Source of the DNA: Myxococcales bacterium
Lineage (GTDB): Bacteria > Myxococcota_A > Polyangia > Haliangiales > Haliangiaceae
Reading direction: 5' to 3'
Assembly (NCBI GenBank): GCA_016717005.1
Contig: JADJUF010000021.1
Coordinates: forward strand, 62,001-126,000
Length of the DNA stretch: 64,000 bases
Below the pieces are notes generated by a model that worked only from the letters and a program-made list of their open reading frames with translations, had not been told where the DNA came from and ran no database searches. Of this stretch, positions 9,968 through 22,194 are shown in pieces. How positions within the stretch are numbered: the first letter of the stretch is position 1; each line of letters begins with the position of its first letter. A program made the position numbers and the translations under genes.

Positions 9968-11088
9968 CGCCACACCTCGATCGTCAGCGCGGTGACGCCG
10001 GTCGCGGTGGCCGTGGCCAGCTCGAGGCGCGCGCGCGCCGGCGGGTCGAGCGCGGCGGCGTGGGCGCTCAGCCGCGCGACCGCGCGGTCGTACCCGCGCC
10101 CGCCCAGGGGCCGCCCCACCGCGAGCTCACGCTCGACCACCTCGACCAGCGCGCCGCGGTCGACGTCGTCGGGCACCTGCCCGACCTCGATCGCGCCGAC
10201 CACGCGCCGCGCGCCCTCGCGCACCGGCAGCTCGACGGTCAGGCCGGCCGGCCTCGCCGTCACGATCGGCTCGTCGAACACGACGTCGAGGTAGCCGGCG
10301 TCGCGGTAGCGCTGCCAGACCGGCGTCAGGTCAGCGACCAGCCGGCCGCGGTGGTAGGGCCCGCCGACGCCGTTGGGACCGCCGGGCGTCCCGACCGCCG
10401 CGCGCAGCTCGGCCTCGGGGAACGCCGCCACGCCCGCGAACCGCACCGCGGCGATCAGCGCCCGCGGCCCCGGCTCGAGCCGCGCGCACACCCGCACGCC
10501 CGCGGCGAGCGGCTCGCTCCAGATCGCGCCGGTCGCGTCGACGAACCCGTCGACCGCGAGCACGCCGCGGGTCATCGCCAGGGCGCGGTCGGCGCGGGCC
10601 GGGTCGGCGATCGTGCCGCGCAGGCCGCGCAGCAGGCGCAGCGTCCGCGGTGACACCCCGGGCGCGTCGACGGCCACCTCGACGACGCGGGGCGCCTCGA
10701 CGACGATCAGGTGGAGCGCGCCGGCGTCGGCGCCGCGCGGCTCCCAGCGCGCCGCCAGCTCGGTGTAGACGCCCAGGCGGGCCAGCCGCGCGAGATCGAG
10801 CGCGACCGCCGCCGGGTCGAGCGCGGCGCCGACCGTGGTCCGCACGATCGCGGCCGCCTGGGCCCGGGTCGCGTCGGCCCCGTCGATCTCCACCGCCGCG
10901 ACCCGCTGGCCGACGACCGCGTCGAGCTCGGTCGGCGCCCGCACGCGCGGCCCCGACGCCGGCGCGGCCGGGGCCACGCCGCACGCCGCCGGCGCGGCCA
11001 CGCCCCGCTGGATCGGATCGACCAGCGGCGGCCCCCCGACGCCACCGCACCCGGCGAGCACCGCCGCGATCACCAGGGCCACGCGCAC
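9964..11088 (-). CDS. POTRA-repeat lipoprotein without a beta-barrel
   Basis: 374 residues. The signal 'VRVALVIAAVLAGC' ends in a lipobox Cys. The remainder is a series of POTRA-like beta-alpha-alpha-beta-beta units, e.g. 'VAAVEIDGADATRAQAAAIVRTTVGAALDP' and 'IAAVRFAGVAAFPEAELRAAVGTPGG', then 'GRLVADLTPVWQRYRDAGYLDVVFDEPIV'. These resemble BamA/Omp85 periplasmic domains, but no C-terminal barrel follows. The start GTG 11088 was chosen because it begins exactly at the signal peptide. It is coupled (ATGA) to the M48 protease gene. It probably works in the periplasm on outer-membrane protein assembly; this is inferred. Confidence 0.7.
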   Translation of the reverse strand: MRVALVIAAVLAGCGGVGGPPLVDPIQRGVAAPAACGVAPAAPASGPRVRAPTELDAVVGQRVAAVEIDGADATRAQAAAIVRTTVGAALDPAAVALDLARLARLGVYTELAARWEPRGADAGALHLIVVEAPRVVEVAVDAPGVSPRTLRLLRGLRGTIADPARADRALAMTRGVLAVDGFVDATGAIWSEPLAAGVRVCARLEPGPRALIAAVRFAGVAAFPEAELRAAVGTPGGPNGVGGPYHRGRLVADLTPVWQRYRDAGYLDVVFDEPIVTARPAGLTVELPVREGARRVVGAIEVGQVPDDVDRGALVEVVERELAVGRPLGGRGYDRAVARLSAHAAALDPPARARLELATATATGVTALTIEVWR

Positions 11089-11126
11089 GGCGGCGAGCGT
11101 AGCGCGCCGGCGGCGCCGGCGCCGCC

Positions 11127-12181
11127 CTATGCCGGCATCGTCGCGAGATCGATCACGAACCGGTACTTCACGTCGCTGGCGACCATGCGGTCGTAGGCGC
11201 GGTCGAGGTCGGCCACGCCGATCCGCTCGATGTCCGAGACGATGCCGTGGGCGCCGCAGAAGTCGAGCATCTCCTGGGTCTCGGCGATGCCGCCGATCAA
11301 CGAGCCGGCCAGGGCCCGGCGCCGGCCGATCAGCAGGCCGGTCGACGGCGCCGGGTGCGGCGTCGGCGGCGCGCCGACCACGACCAGCGTGCCGTTGCGG
11401 GCCAGCAGCCGCAGGTACGCGTCGAGGTCGTGGGCCACGGCCACGGTGTCGATGATCACGTCGAGGTCGGGCGCGCACGCCTTCATCGCCGCGGCGTCCC
11501 TCGACACGACCACGGCGTCGGCGCCGAGCCGCGTGCCGTCGTCGACCTTGCCCGGCGACGACGTGAACAGCGTCGTGTGGGCGCCGAACGCGTGGGCCAG
11601 CTTGAGCGCCATGTGGCCGAGGCCGCCGAGGCCGACCACGCCGACCCGGCTGCCCGCGCCCACGCCCCAGTGCGCAGCGGCGAGTAGGTCGTGATGCCGG
11701 CGCACAGGAGCGGCGCGGCGGCGGCCAGGTCGAGGTTGGCCGGGATCCGCAGGACGAAGGCCTCGTCGACGACGACGTGGGTGGCGTAGCCGCCGTAGGT
11801 GGGCTGGCCCGGCAGGTGCTTGTCCGGGCTGTTGTACGTGAACGTCGCGCGCTGCTCGCAGAACTGCTCGTCGCCGGCGAGGCAGCTCGGGCACGTGCGG
11901 CACGCGTCGACCATGCAGCCGACGCCGACCCGATCGCCGACGGCGACCTTGGTGACGGCGCCGCCGACGGCGGTGACCGTGCCGACCAGCTCGTGGCCGG
12001 GCACGCACGGGTAGACCGTCCCGGGCCACTCGCCCCGGGCGGTGTGGAGGTCCGAGTGGCAGACGCCGCAGAACGCGATGTCGAAGGCCACGTCGGTGGG
12101 GCCGGGCTCGCGGCGGGTGATCGAGATCGGCGCGAACGGCGCGGTGGCCGAGGCGACGGCGTAGGCACGGGCGGTGGACAT
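11127..12181 (-). CDS. Zinc-dependent NAD(P) alcohol dehydrogenase, frameshifted
   Basis: MDR-family alcohol dehydrogenase of the YahK/CAD type. It shows the catalytic zinc site 'FCGVCHSDLHTARGEWPGT..PCVPGHELVG', the structural zinc 'CRTCPSCLAGDEQFC' and the Rossmann motif 'GVVGLGGLGHMALKLAHAFGA'. The reading frame breaks near 11672: 'LLCAGITTYSPLR' in one frame continues as 'HWGVGAGSRVGVVG' in the next, explained by one missing G. With it restored, the protein would be ~351 residues, the normal length. ATG 12181 starts at 'MSTARAYAV'. Likely a sequence error rather than a true pseudogene. Confidence 0.85.
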
Positions 12182-12260
12182 GCGCCGGTATAGCGCGCGA
12201 CCGCGCGACGGACAGGGTCGCCGCTTCCGCGCCCGCGCGCTTCGCGGTAAAGACCCGCCC

Positions 12261-12701
12261 ATGACCACGCCCAACCGCTCGACCACCCACCGCGAGATCG
12301 ACATGACCCGCCTCGCCGGGCTCGGCCTCGAGCTCGAGGAGCTGGCCGAGGGCGGCCCGATCACCCCCGACCGGGTGATCGCCCTGGCCGAGGAGCAGGG
12401 CAAGCCGCCCAGCCACTACTACGCGGCCGTGGCGCTGGCCACCGAGCTCGAGCTGCCGACGGCGCCGGTGACCGCCGTGGTGTGCGCGGGCAAGTGCCAG
12501 AGCTGGGGCGCGCTCGAGTGCCTCGACGCCGCCGTCACCGCCTGGGAGCAGCGCCCGGGCTTCGCGATCGCGGTCCGCAGCTGCCTCGACAAGTGCGCCG
12601 AGGCCCCGGTGGTCGAGCTGCGCACGCCCGACGGCACCGCGGTGCTGCTCCGGGCCAAGGCCGCCGACGTCACCGCCGCCCTGGCCACCGCGACGGAATA
12701 A
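12261..12701 (+). CDS. Thioredoxin-like [2Fe-2S] ferredoxin domain protein
   Basis: 146 residues. Four cysteines in two CX3C pairs (75/79 in 'VVCAGKCQSWG'; 108/112 in 'RSCLDKCAEAP') match the thioredoxin-like 2Fe-2S ferredoxins related to NuoE. The N-terminal helix-rich part 'ALAEEQGKPPSHYYAAVALATELEL' also recalls NuoE's helical extension. It is probably a soluble electron carrier. The plus-strand gene is divergent from the alcohol dehydrogenase, which could be an electron partner but need not be. Start ATG 12261. Confidence 0.7.
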   Translation: MTTPNRSTTHREIDMTRLAGLGLELEELAEGGPITPDRVIALAEEQGKPPSHYYAAVALATELELPTAPVTAVVCAGKCQSWGALECLDAAVTAWEQRPGFAIAVRSCLDKCAEAPVVELRTPDGTAVLLRAKAADVTAALATATE

Positions 12702-12766
12702 CCAGGCGTCGACCGCCGTTGGCTGGCGTACGCGGCCGGCCGGCGCTACGGTCTCGCGTCGCCCCG

Positions 12767-13450
12767 ATGCTCCGGCTGTCCAAGATCAACAAGTACTACG
12801 CGGTCGGCGCCCACCGCCTCCACGTGCTGCGCGACGTCGACCTCGAGGTCGAGGACGGCGAGATGGTCGCGATCATGGGCGCGTCGGGCTCGGGCAAGTC
12901 GACCCTGCTCAACATCCTGGGCATCCTCGACAGCTACGACAGCGGCGAGTACCACCTCGGCGACACGCTGATCCGCGGGCTCAGCGAGACCCAGGGCGCG
13001 CGCTACCGCAACCGGCTGATCGGGTTCGTCTTCCAGTCGTTCAACCTGCTGCCGTTCAAGACCGCGGTCGAGAACGTGGCGCTGCCGCTGTACTACCAGG
13101 GCGTGCCGCGCCGGCAGCGCAACCGCACCGCGCTGCAGTACCTCGACAAGGTCGGCCTGGCCGACTGGGCCGATCACCGGCCAGCCGAGATGTCGGGCGG
13201 CCAGAAGCAGCGCGTGGCCATCGCCCGCTCGCTGATCACCAAGCCGCGCATCGTCCTGGCCGACGAGCCGACCGGCGCGCTCGACTCGAAGACCTCCGAG
13301 GAGGTCATGGAGCTGTTCGCCGAGATCAACCGCTCGGGGATGACGGTGATCCTGGTGACCCACGAGGCCGACGTCGCCGCGCGGGCCCAGCGGACCATCC
13401 GCCTGCGCGACGGCAAGGTCGAGCCCGACCTGCTGGCCCAGGCGAGCTAG
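12767..13450 (+). CDS. ABC transporter ATPase, MacB/LolD type
   Basis: 227 residues. Walker A 'GASGSGKST', Q-loop 'FVFQSFNLLP', signature 'MSGGQKQRVAIAR', Walker B 'IVLADEPTGALDS', and H-loop His in 'VILVTHEADVA'. The 'DEPTGALDS' form is typical of MacB/LolD/FtsE ATPases, which drive mechanotransmission rather than substrate passage through the membrane. It heads a four-gene set: ATPase, two FtsX-fold permeases, periplasmic adaptor. The spacing to the next gene is 4 bp. Confidence 0.93.
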   Translation: MLRLSKINKYYAVGAHRLHVLRDVDLEVEDGEMVAIMGASGSGKSTLLNILGILDSYDSGEYHLGDTLIRGLSETQGARYRNRLIGFVFQSFNLLPFKTAVENVALPLYYQGVPRRQRNRTALQYLDKVGLADWADHRPAEMSGGQKQRVAIARSLITKPRIVLADEPTGALDSKTSEEVMELFAEINRSGMTVILVTHEADVAARAQRTIRLRDGKVEPDLLAQAS

Positions 13451-13454
13451 GCCG

Positions 13455-14704
13455 ATGTTCTCGCTCGATCGCTGGCAGGAGGTGCTGTCGACGCTGGCGC
13501 GGGCGCCGCTGCGCAGCATCCTGACGGCGTTCGCGGTCGCCTGGGGCATCTTCATGCTGGTGTTCCTGCTCGGCATGGGCCGCGGCCTGCACCAGGGCGC
13601 CGAGAGCCAGTTCGCTGACGACGCCGCCAACAGCGTCTGGATCTTCGGCGGCACGACCTCGCAGCCGTACCAGGGCATGCCGGTCGGCCGCCGGCTGACG
13701 TTCACCAACGACGACTACGCCAACCTCCGGGGCCTCGACGGCATCGAGCACCTGACCGGCCGGTTCTTCCCCGGCTCGGGGCGGCCGTTCGGCGGCTCGC
13801 GCACGGTCCGGGTCGGCGCCAAGACCCAGGACTTCGACGTCCGCGCGGTCCACCCCGATCACCTCTACCTCGAGAAGACCCTGGTCAAGGCCGGCCGGTA
13901 CATCAACGAGGACGACCTGCTCGAGAAGCGCAAGGCCGCGGTCGTCGGCATCCCGGTGGCCCAGTTCTTCTGGGGCACCACCGACGTGATCGGCCGCTCG
14001 CTCGAGATCGGCGGCGTGTCGTTCGACGTGGTCGGCGTGTTCGACGACGCGGGCGGCGACGACGGCGAGCTGCAGATGATCTACGTGCCGGTGACGACCG
14101 CGCAGCTGGCGTGGAACGGCGCCGATCGCCTCAACGCGCTGATGTTCACCGTCGGCGGCAAGAGCGTGGCCGAGACCCAGGAGCTGCTCGACGTCGTCCG
14201 GGCCAAGCTGGCGGAGCGCCAGCGCTTCAACCCCGACGACCCGCAGGCCATCCGGGTCCGCAACATGCTCGAGCAGTACGAGAGCTTCCAGCAGATCTTC
14301 TGGCTGATCGAGCTGTTCGTCACCGCGATGGGCGCCGCGACGATCATCGCCGGCATCATCGGCGTCGCGAACATCATGCTGATCACGGTCAAGGAGCGGA
14401 CCCGCGAGATCGGCATCCGCAAGGCCCTGGGCGCGCCGCCGATCTCGATCGTCTCGACGATCCTGCAGGAGTCGATCTTCCTGACCGCCGCCGCCGGCTA
14501 CATCGGCCTGATCCTCGGCGTCGGCGCGATCACCGGCATCGCCAAGCTGGTGCCCCAGAACGAGTTCTTCGGCCAGCCGCAGATCGATCTCAAGGTCGCC
14601 ATCTACGCCAACGTCGTGCTGGTCGTGGCCGGCGCGGTCGCCGGCTTCTTCCCGGCCTACGCCGCGGCCCGGGTCAGCCCGATCGAGGCGATGCGAGACC
14701 GCTG

Positions 14705-14705
<1 letters not shown>
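13455..14705 (+). CDS. MacB-like ABC transporter permease 1
   Basis: 416 residues. One N-terminal membrane helix ('SILTAFAVAWGIFMLVFLLGMG') is followed by a ~240-residue periplasmic MacB_PCD domain. Three C-terminal helices contain the FtsX signature 'GVANIMLITVKERTREIGIRKALGA'. In MacB-type systems two such subunits dimerise with the ATPase and push substrates from the periplasm through an adaptor/outer-membrane duct. A homologous second permease overlaps its stop (TGATG), so the transporter core is probably a heterodimer. Confidence 0.92.
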
Positions 14706-15961
<1,256 letters not shown>

Positions 15962-15976
15962 CCTCGTGAGCCGCCC

Positions 15977-17113
15977 ATGAAACGCATCCTCCCCGCCCTC
16001 ATCGTCCTGATCATCGTCGGCGCCGGCGCCGCCACCATGTGGTGGCTGTGGAAGAAGTCGCAGAAGCCGCCCGTGGTCGCCAAGACCGAGTCGGCCGAGA
16101 TCAAGGACATCATCAAGAAGACCGTCGCGACCGGCGCGATCGTGCCGCGCGAGGAGGTCGAGCTCAAGCCGCGGGTCTCGGGCGTGATCGAGGAGCTGTT
16201 CCTCGAGCCCGGCACCGTCGTCAAGGCCGGCGACAAGATCGCCAAGATCCGGATCGTGCCCGACGCCGCCGCGCTGCAGCGGGCCCAGTCCGGGGTCCAG
16301 GCCGCCAAGATCGCCTTCGACAACGCCCGCCGCGAGCTCGACCGCGCCAAGGCGCTCTACAGCCAGGGCGTGATCGCCGAGGCCGAGCTGGCCCGCTTCA
16401 AGACCGACCTGGCCCTGCGGCAGCAGGAGCTGGGCTCGGCCGGCTCGAGCCTGACGATCGTCAAGGACGGCGCCGCCCGGTCCGGCGGCGGCGCGTCGAA
16501 CGTCGAGGTCACCGCCACCGTCGACGGCATGGTCATCGACGTGCCGGTCAAGAAGGGCGAGAGCGTCATCGAGTCGAACAACTTCAACCCCGGCACCACG
16601 ATCGCCGTGGTCGCCAACATGGGCGACATGATCTTCCAGGGCCAGGTCGACGAGAGCGAGGTCGGCAAGATCAAGGAGGGCATGGAGCTGTCGATCAAGA
16701 TCGGCGCGCTCGAGAAGGAGACCTTCGCCGGCAGGCTCGAGTACATCGCGCCCAAGGGCAACGCCATCGACGGCGCGATCCAGTTCGAGATCAAGGCCTC
16801 GATCACGCCCAAGGCGGGCGTCTTCATCCGCGCCGGCTACAGCGCCAACGCCGACGTCGTCCTCGACAAGCGCGAGCAGGTGCTGGCGGTGCGCGAGGCC
16901 CTGGTGCAGTTCAAGGACGGCCAGCGGTTCGTCGAGGTCGAGACCACGCCCAAGCAGTTCGCCCGCAAGGACGTCAAGCTCGGGCTGTCCGACGGCATCT
17001 GGGCCGAGGTCCTCGAGGGCGTGACCGCCGCCGACAAGATCAAGCAGCCCGACAACGCCGGGCCCGCGTCGATGAAGGGCCCCGGCGGCCGGCCCGGCGG
17101 CCGCGGCCGCTGA
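15977..17113 (+). CDS. Periplasmic adaptor (MacA/HlyD family membrane fusion protein)
   Basis: 378 residues. One N-terminal membrane anchor ('ILPALIVLIIVGAGAATMWWLW') is followed by a biotinyl-lipoyl half 'GAIVPREEVELKPRVSGVIEELFLEPG', a coiled-coil hairpin around 'AQSGVQAAKIAFDNARRELDRAKALYSQGVIAEAEL', the second lipoyl half 'VTATVDGMVIDVPVKKGE', and beta-barrel/proximal domains. The tail is Gly/Pro/Arg-rich. Adaptors of this kind link MacB-type pumps to a TolC-like channel; no tolC gene lies in this window. The substrate is unknown. Confidence 0.9.
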   Translation: MKRILPALIVLIIVGAGAATMWWLWKKSQKPPVVAKTESAEIKDIIKKTVATGAIVPREEVELKPRVSGVIEELFLEPGTVVKAGDKIAKIRIVPDAAALQRAQSGVQAAKIAFDNARRELDRAKALYSQGVIAEAELARFKTDLALRQQELGSAGSSLTIVKDGAARSGGGASNVEVTATVDGMVIDVPVKKGESVIESNNFNPGTTIAVVANMGDMIFQGQVDESEVGKIKEGMELSIKIGALEKETFAGRLEYIAPKGNAIDGAIQFEIKASITPKAGVFIRAGYSANADVVLDKREQVLAVREALVQFKDGQRFVEVETTPKQFARKDVKLGLSDGIWAEVLEGVTAADKIKQPDNAGPASMKGPGGRPGGRGR

Positions 17114-17249
17114 CCGGCGCCGGCGCGGCCGCGCGCCGCCTGCGCGCCGCCCACGCAAGGACGCCCGCACGGCAGGCAAGATGCGCCGCCGGCCGCGATC
17201 GCCTCGTCGGCGGCTGCGCCGCCTTTCGTTCTCATGATACGAGCGGCCG

Positions 17250-17810
17250 ATGAGCTCGGTCCTGCGGTCGCTCGGTGTCGTCGTGATGACCCTCGCGGTG
17301 GCGTGTTCGACGCCCCCGCCGTCACCGGCGAAGGACCTCGCGACGGCGGCGGCGAGCCCCTCGCCCGCCGCGCTCATCGACGTGCGCCCGCTCACGATCT
17401 CGTTTCGGGGACAGGTCATCGCGCGGCTGTTCGCGGACGGTCGCACGGAGTCCGCGGGACCGAACGCGCCTGGCACCGCCCTGGTCCCGGGGCCGACCCT
17501 CCACGCCGACGGCACGATCGTCCTGACCAGGCCTGGGGTCACGGCGCGGCTCGACGCCACGGGTGACCTCTACGTGACCGACACCACCGGCGCGCGGCCG
17601 CGCGAGGCGCGGTTCGGTCGCGTCGCGGACGATCGCTTCACGTTCGCCGGTTCAGATCGGCCCTGGGACGTGCGCGTCGAGGGCGCCCTCCCCTGGTTCA
17701 GCCCCGAGGACAGCAGCCAGCTCGACGGCGTCGTGACGTCGAGCGTCCGCCACACGGCGCGGGTCATGGCCGCGGCCTTCTACGTCGAGGGCGCGCTCGG
17801 GGCACCGTAG
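17250..17810 (+). CDS. Hypothetical lipoprotein
   Basis: 186 residues. 'SSVLRSLGVVVMTLAVAC' gives a lipobox Cys at about 20, then a Pro/Ala-rich linker and a beta-rich domain with repeated short strands (e.g. 'LTISFRGQVIARLFADGRTES', 'GTIVLTRPGVTARLDATGDLYVTD'). No family is recognised. It is 136 bp downstream of the transporter adaptor, with a T/A-richer leader (17221-17240) that could hold its own promoter. Confidence 0.6.
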   Translation: MSSVLRSLGVVVMTLAVACSTPPPSPAKDLATAAASPSPAALIDVRPLTISFRGQVIARLFADGRTESAGPNAPGTALVPGPTLHADGTIVLTRPGVTARLDATGDLYVTDTTGARPREARFGRVADDRFTFAGSDRPWDVRVEGALPWFSPEDSSQLDGVVTSSVRHTARVMAAAFYVEGALGAP

Positions 17811-17983
17811 CGCGCCGAGGTCCTCGCGACCCAAGCCCGTGCCGAGGACGACGCCGGGCCGACGTCGATGACACGGCCCGGGCGGCCCCGGGGCGCCGAC
17901 CCGCGCCGCCCCGGCGGCCGCGGGCGCGGACCGGCGCGGAGGTCGCGGCCGCGCGCCGCCTGATGTGGTAGGACGCGCCCGCG

Positions 17984-19606
17984 ATGATCGCGTTCGCCAA
18001 CGTCAGCAAGCAGTACGGCGGCCAGGTCCTGTTCGTCGAGGCCTCGTTCCAGGTCAACCCGGGCGAGAAGATCGGCCTGGTCGGGGCCAACGGCGCCGGC
18101 AAGAGCACGGTGTTCCGCATGATCGTCGGCGACGAGCAGCCCGACGACGGCCAGGTCGAGCGGCCCAAGAAGCTCACGCTCGGCTACTTCCGGCAGGACG
18201 TCGGCGAGCTGCGCGGCCGGTCGATCCTGGCCGAGACCTGCGCCGGGGCCGGCGAGGTCGCGCGCCTCGCCGACGAGCTGGCCGAGCTGACCGCGCGGCT
18301 CGAGGCCGGCGGCGACGACCTCGACGCCACCGTCGAGCGCTACGCCGACGTCGAGGCCCGCTACAGCGAGCTGGGCGGCTACCTGCTCGAGGGTCGGGCC
18401 CACGCGATCCTGGCCGGCCTGGGCTTCGCGCCCGAGCGCGTCGGCGACGACGTCGGCACGCTCTCGGGCGGCTGGAAGATGCGCGTGGCCCTGGCCCAGA
18501 TCCTCCTGGCCCAGCCCGACGTGCTCCTGCTCGACGAGCCCACCAACTACCTCGACATCGAGTCGATCCTCTGGCTCGAGGCGTTCCTCAAGGCCTACCA
18601 GGGCGCGGTCGTGATGACCTGTCACGACCGCGAGATCCTCGATCGGATCGTCAGCAAGATCGTCGAGATCGACGGCGGCAGCGTCCGGACCTACACCGGC
18701 AACTACGGCTTCTACGAGCGGTCCCGGCTCGAGGCCTCCGCCCGGTACGAGGCCGAGTACGCCCGCCAGCAGGCGATGCTGGCCAAGGAGAGCCGGTTCA
18801 TCGAGCGGTTCGCCGCCCACGCCGCCAAGGCCGCGCAGGTCGCGTCGCGGGTCAAGAAGCTCGACAAGATCGAGAAGCTGGCGCCGCCGCGGCGGATCAT
18901 CGAGAAGAAGTTCGGGTTCCGGGCGCCGACCCGCTCGGGCGACGACGTCGTCCGGTGCGAGGGCCTGGTCAAGGCCTACGGTGAGCGCACGGTCCACGCC
19001 GGGCTGTCGCTGACGGTGCGGCGCAAGGAGCGCTGGGCGGTCATGGGCGAGAACGGCGCCGGCAAGTCGACGCTGCTCAAGATGATGGCGGGCGCGCTGG
19101 CGCCCGACGACGGCGCGGTGACGATCGGCGCCGCGGTCGGGCTCGGCTACTACGCCCAGCACACGATGGACGGGCTGGTGGCCAGCCACTCGATCCTCGA
19201 CGAGCTGATGGCCCACGCCCCGGCCGCCAACCAGGGCACGCTGCGCAACCTGGCCGGCGCGTTCGGGTTCCACGACGACGACGTGCAGAAGCCGATCCGG
19301 GTGCTGTCGGGCGGCGAGAAGGCCCGGGTCGCGCTGGCCAAGCTCCTGTACGACGCGCCCAACCTGATGATCCTCGACGAGCCGACCAACCACCTCGACA
19401 TCGTCACCAAGCGCGCGCTGATCAACGCGCTGGCCGCGTACGAGGGCACGCTGGTGTTCGTGTCCCACGACCGCCAGTTCCTGCGGGCGCTGGCGACCCA
19501 CGTGCTCGAGCTGACCAGCGCCGGCCCCCACGTCTACGGCGGCTGCTACGACGAGTACGTCGCGTCGACGGGGCGCGAGGCGCCGGGCATGCGCGCGCTG
19601 GCCTGA
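17984..19606 (+). CDS. ABC-F family ATPase (EttA/Uup/YbiT-like)
   Basis: 540 residues with two ABC domains in one chain and no membrane segments, i.e. a ribosome-acting ABC-F protein. Walker A motifs are 'GANGAGKST' and 'GENGAGKST', signatures 'LSGGWKMRVALA' and 'LSGGEKARVALA', Walker B 'LLLDEPTNYLD' and 'MILDEPTNHLD'. The inter-domain linker (P-site tRNA interaction motif region) is seen in 'LAKESRFIERFAAHAAKAAQVASRVKKLDK'. Family members modulate translation elongation or confer ribosome-protection resistance; which subtype cannot be fixed from this sequence alone. Confidence 0.9.
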   Translation: MIAFANVSKQYGGQVLFVEASFQVNPGEKIGLVGANGAGKSTVFRMIVGDEQPDDGQVERPKKLTLGYFRQDVGELRGRSILAETCAGAGEVARLADELAELTARLEAGGDDLDATVERYADVEARYSELGGYLLEGRAHAILAGLGFAPERVGDDVGTLSGGWKMRVALAQILLAQPDVLLLDEPTNYLDIESILWLEAFLKAYQGAVVMTCHDREILDRIVSKIVEIDGGSVRTYTGNYGFYERSRLEASARYEAEYARQQAMLAKESRFIERFAAHAAKAAQVASRVKKLDKIEKLAPPRRIIEKKFGFRAPTRSGDDVVRCEGLVKAYGERTVHAGLSLTVRRKERWAVMGENGAGKSTLLKMMAGALAPDDGAVTIGAAVGLGYYAQHTMDGLVASHSILDELMAHAPAANQGTLRNLAGAFGFHDDDVQKPIRVLSGGEKARVALAKLLYDAPNLMILDEPTNHLDIVTKRALINALAAYEGTLVFVSHDRQFLRALATHVLELTSAGPHVYGGCYDEYVASTGREAPGMRALA

Positions 19607-19869
19607 GCGCCGGCCGGTCCGTCCGGGCGATGGTGGAGGGCGATCCCGAGGTCGCTCCCCGGCCAGGTCGGTCGCGCGAGCGCCGCGCGCCCGACGAGTC
19701 CCGCACCCGCGACCAGCCGCGCCGCACAACGCCCAGCGAAAAAAATGCGGTGCGCGATCGGGCGCACGCGAGCGCTGCGCCGCGCACCGCGGGCGATCTG
19801 CGTCGGCCCCGAGGGGGGATCGGCCGATCCCCGACCGCGACCCCGTGATACCTATGGCACGAGGGTTTC

Positions 19870-21482
<1,613 letters not shown>

Positions 21483-21486
<4 letters not shown>

Positions 21487-21994
21487 CCGCGCCCGCCCCG
21501 ACGATCCGGTTCGCGACCGTCGCCGACGTGCCGGCGATCCTCGGCTTCATCCGGGCCCTGGCCGACTACGAGCGGCTCGCCGACGCGGTGGTCGCCGACG
21601 AGGCCAGCGCTGGCGGCGACCCTGTTCGGCCCGCGGCCGGCGGCCGAGGTGCTGCTGGCCTCGGACGACGAGCGCGCCCGCGGGTTCGCGCTGTTCTTTC
21701 CCAGCTACTCGACGTTCCTCGCCCGCCCCGGCCTGTACCTCGAGGATCTGTTCGTCGAGCCCGACGCCCGCGGCCGCGGCCTGGGCCTGGCGCTGATGGC
21801 GACGCTGGCGCGGCTCTGCGGTCGCGCGCGGCTACGGGCGCTTCGAGTGGTCGGTGCTCGACTGGAACCAGCCGGCGCTCGAGTTCTACCGCGCGCTCGG
21901 CGCGCGGCCGCAGGACGGCTGGACCGTCCAGCGCCTGGTCGACGCGCCGCTCGCCGCGCTGGCCGCGCGCTGGCCGCACCCGCTCGGCGACTGA
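21483..21994 (+). CDS. GNAT-family N-acetyltransferase, two frameshifts
   Basis: Three frames must be joined to read the protein: 'TIRFATVADVPAILGFIRALADYERLADAVVADEA', then 'ALAATLFGPRPAAEVLLASDDE...LYLEDLFVEPDARGRGLGLALMATLARL', then 'ARGYGRFEWSVLDWNQPALEFYRALGA'. Single extra bases near 21606 and 21818 explain the breaks. The acetyl-CoA motif A ('FVEPDARGRGLGLALM') and the terminal 'DWNQPALEFYRALGA' place it with diamine-acetyltransferase-like GNATs. GTG 21483 overlaps the ppx stop. The intact version would be ~169 residues. The indels are probably sequencing errors. Confidence 0.75.
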
Positions 21995-22056
21995 CCCGCA
22001 GCGCTGGTCGCGTTCTTCGGTCGAGCACCGGTCCGCGCGCCGGGCGGCTCGCGCCG

Positions 22057-22107
22057 TGGGTGGTCTTGGGTGGTCTTGGGCGGGGGCGCTGTCGGGGCTT
22101 GCCCCCG
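22057..22107. repeat. Short direct repeat and inverted repeat in a convergent gap
   Basis: The 200-bp gap between the GNAT gene and the minus-strand Omp85-like gene has two tandem copies of TGGTCTTGGG (22061-22080). These are followed by a perfect inverted repeat CGGGGGC/GCCCCCG (22081-22087, 22101-22107). The hairpin could act as a terminator for either gene; no U tract follows. Confidence 0.4.
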
Positions 22108-22194
22108 AGCCACCGACGCGGTCCGGGCGTGACGTCGGAGCCTCGAGCCCCCCCGCACCTGCCTGGGAGGGCCTGGCGACAGTCGCGCTGAACC

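Noticed and set aside
19607..19869. Small gene of about 72 residues between the ABC-F and ppx genes
   Set aside because: Arg/Pro/Ser random composition and no RBS or motif; the A7 run near 19739 lacks a hairpin convincing enough to call a terminator.
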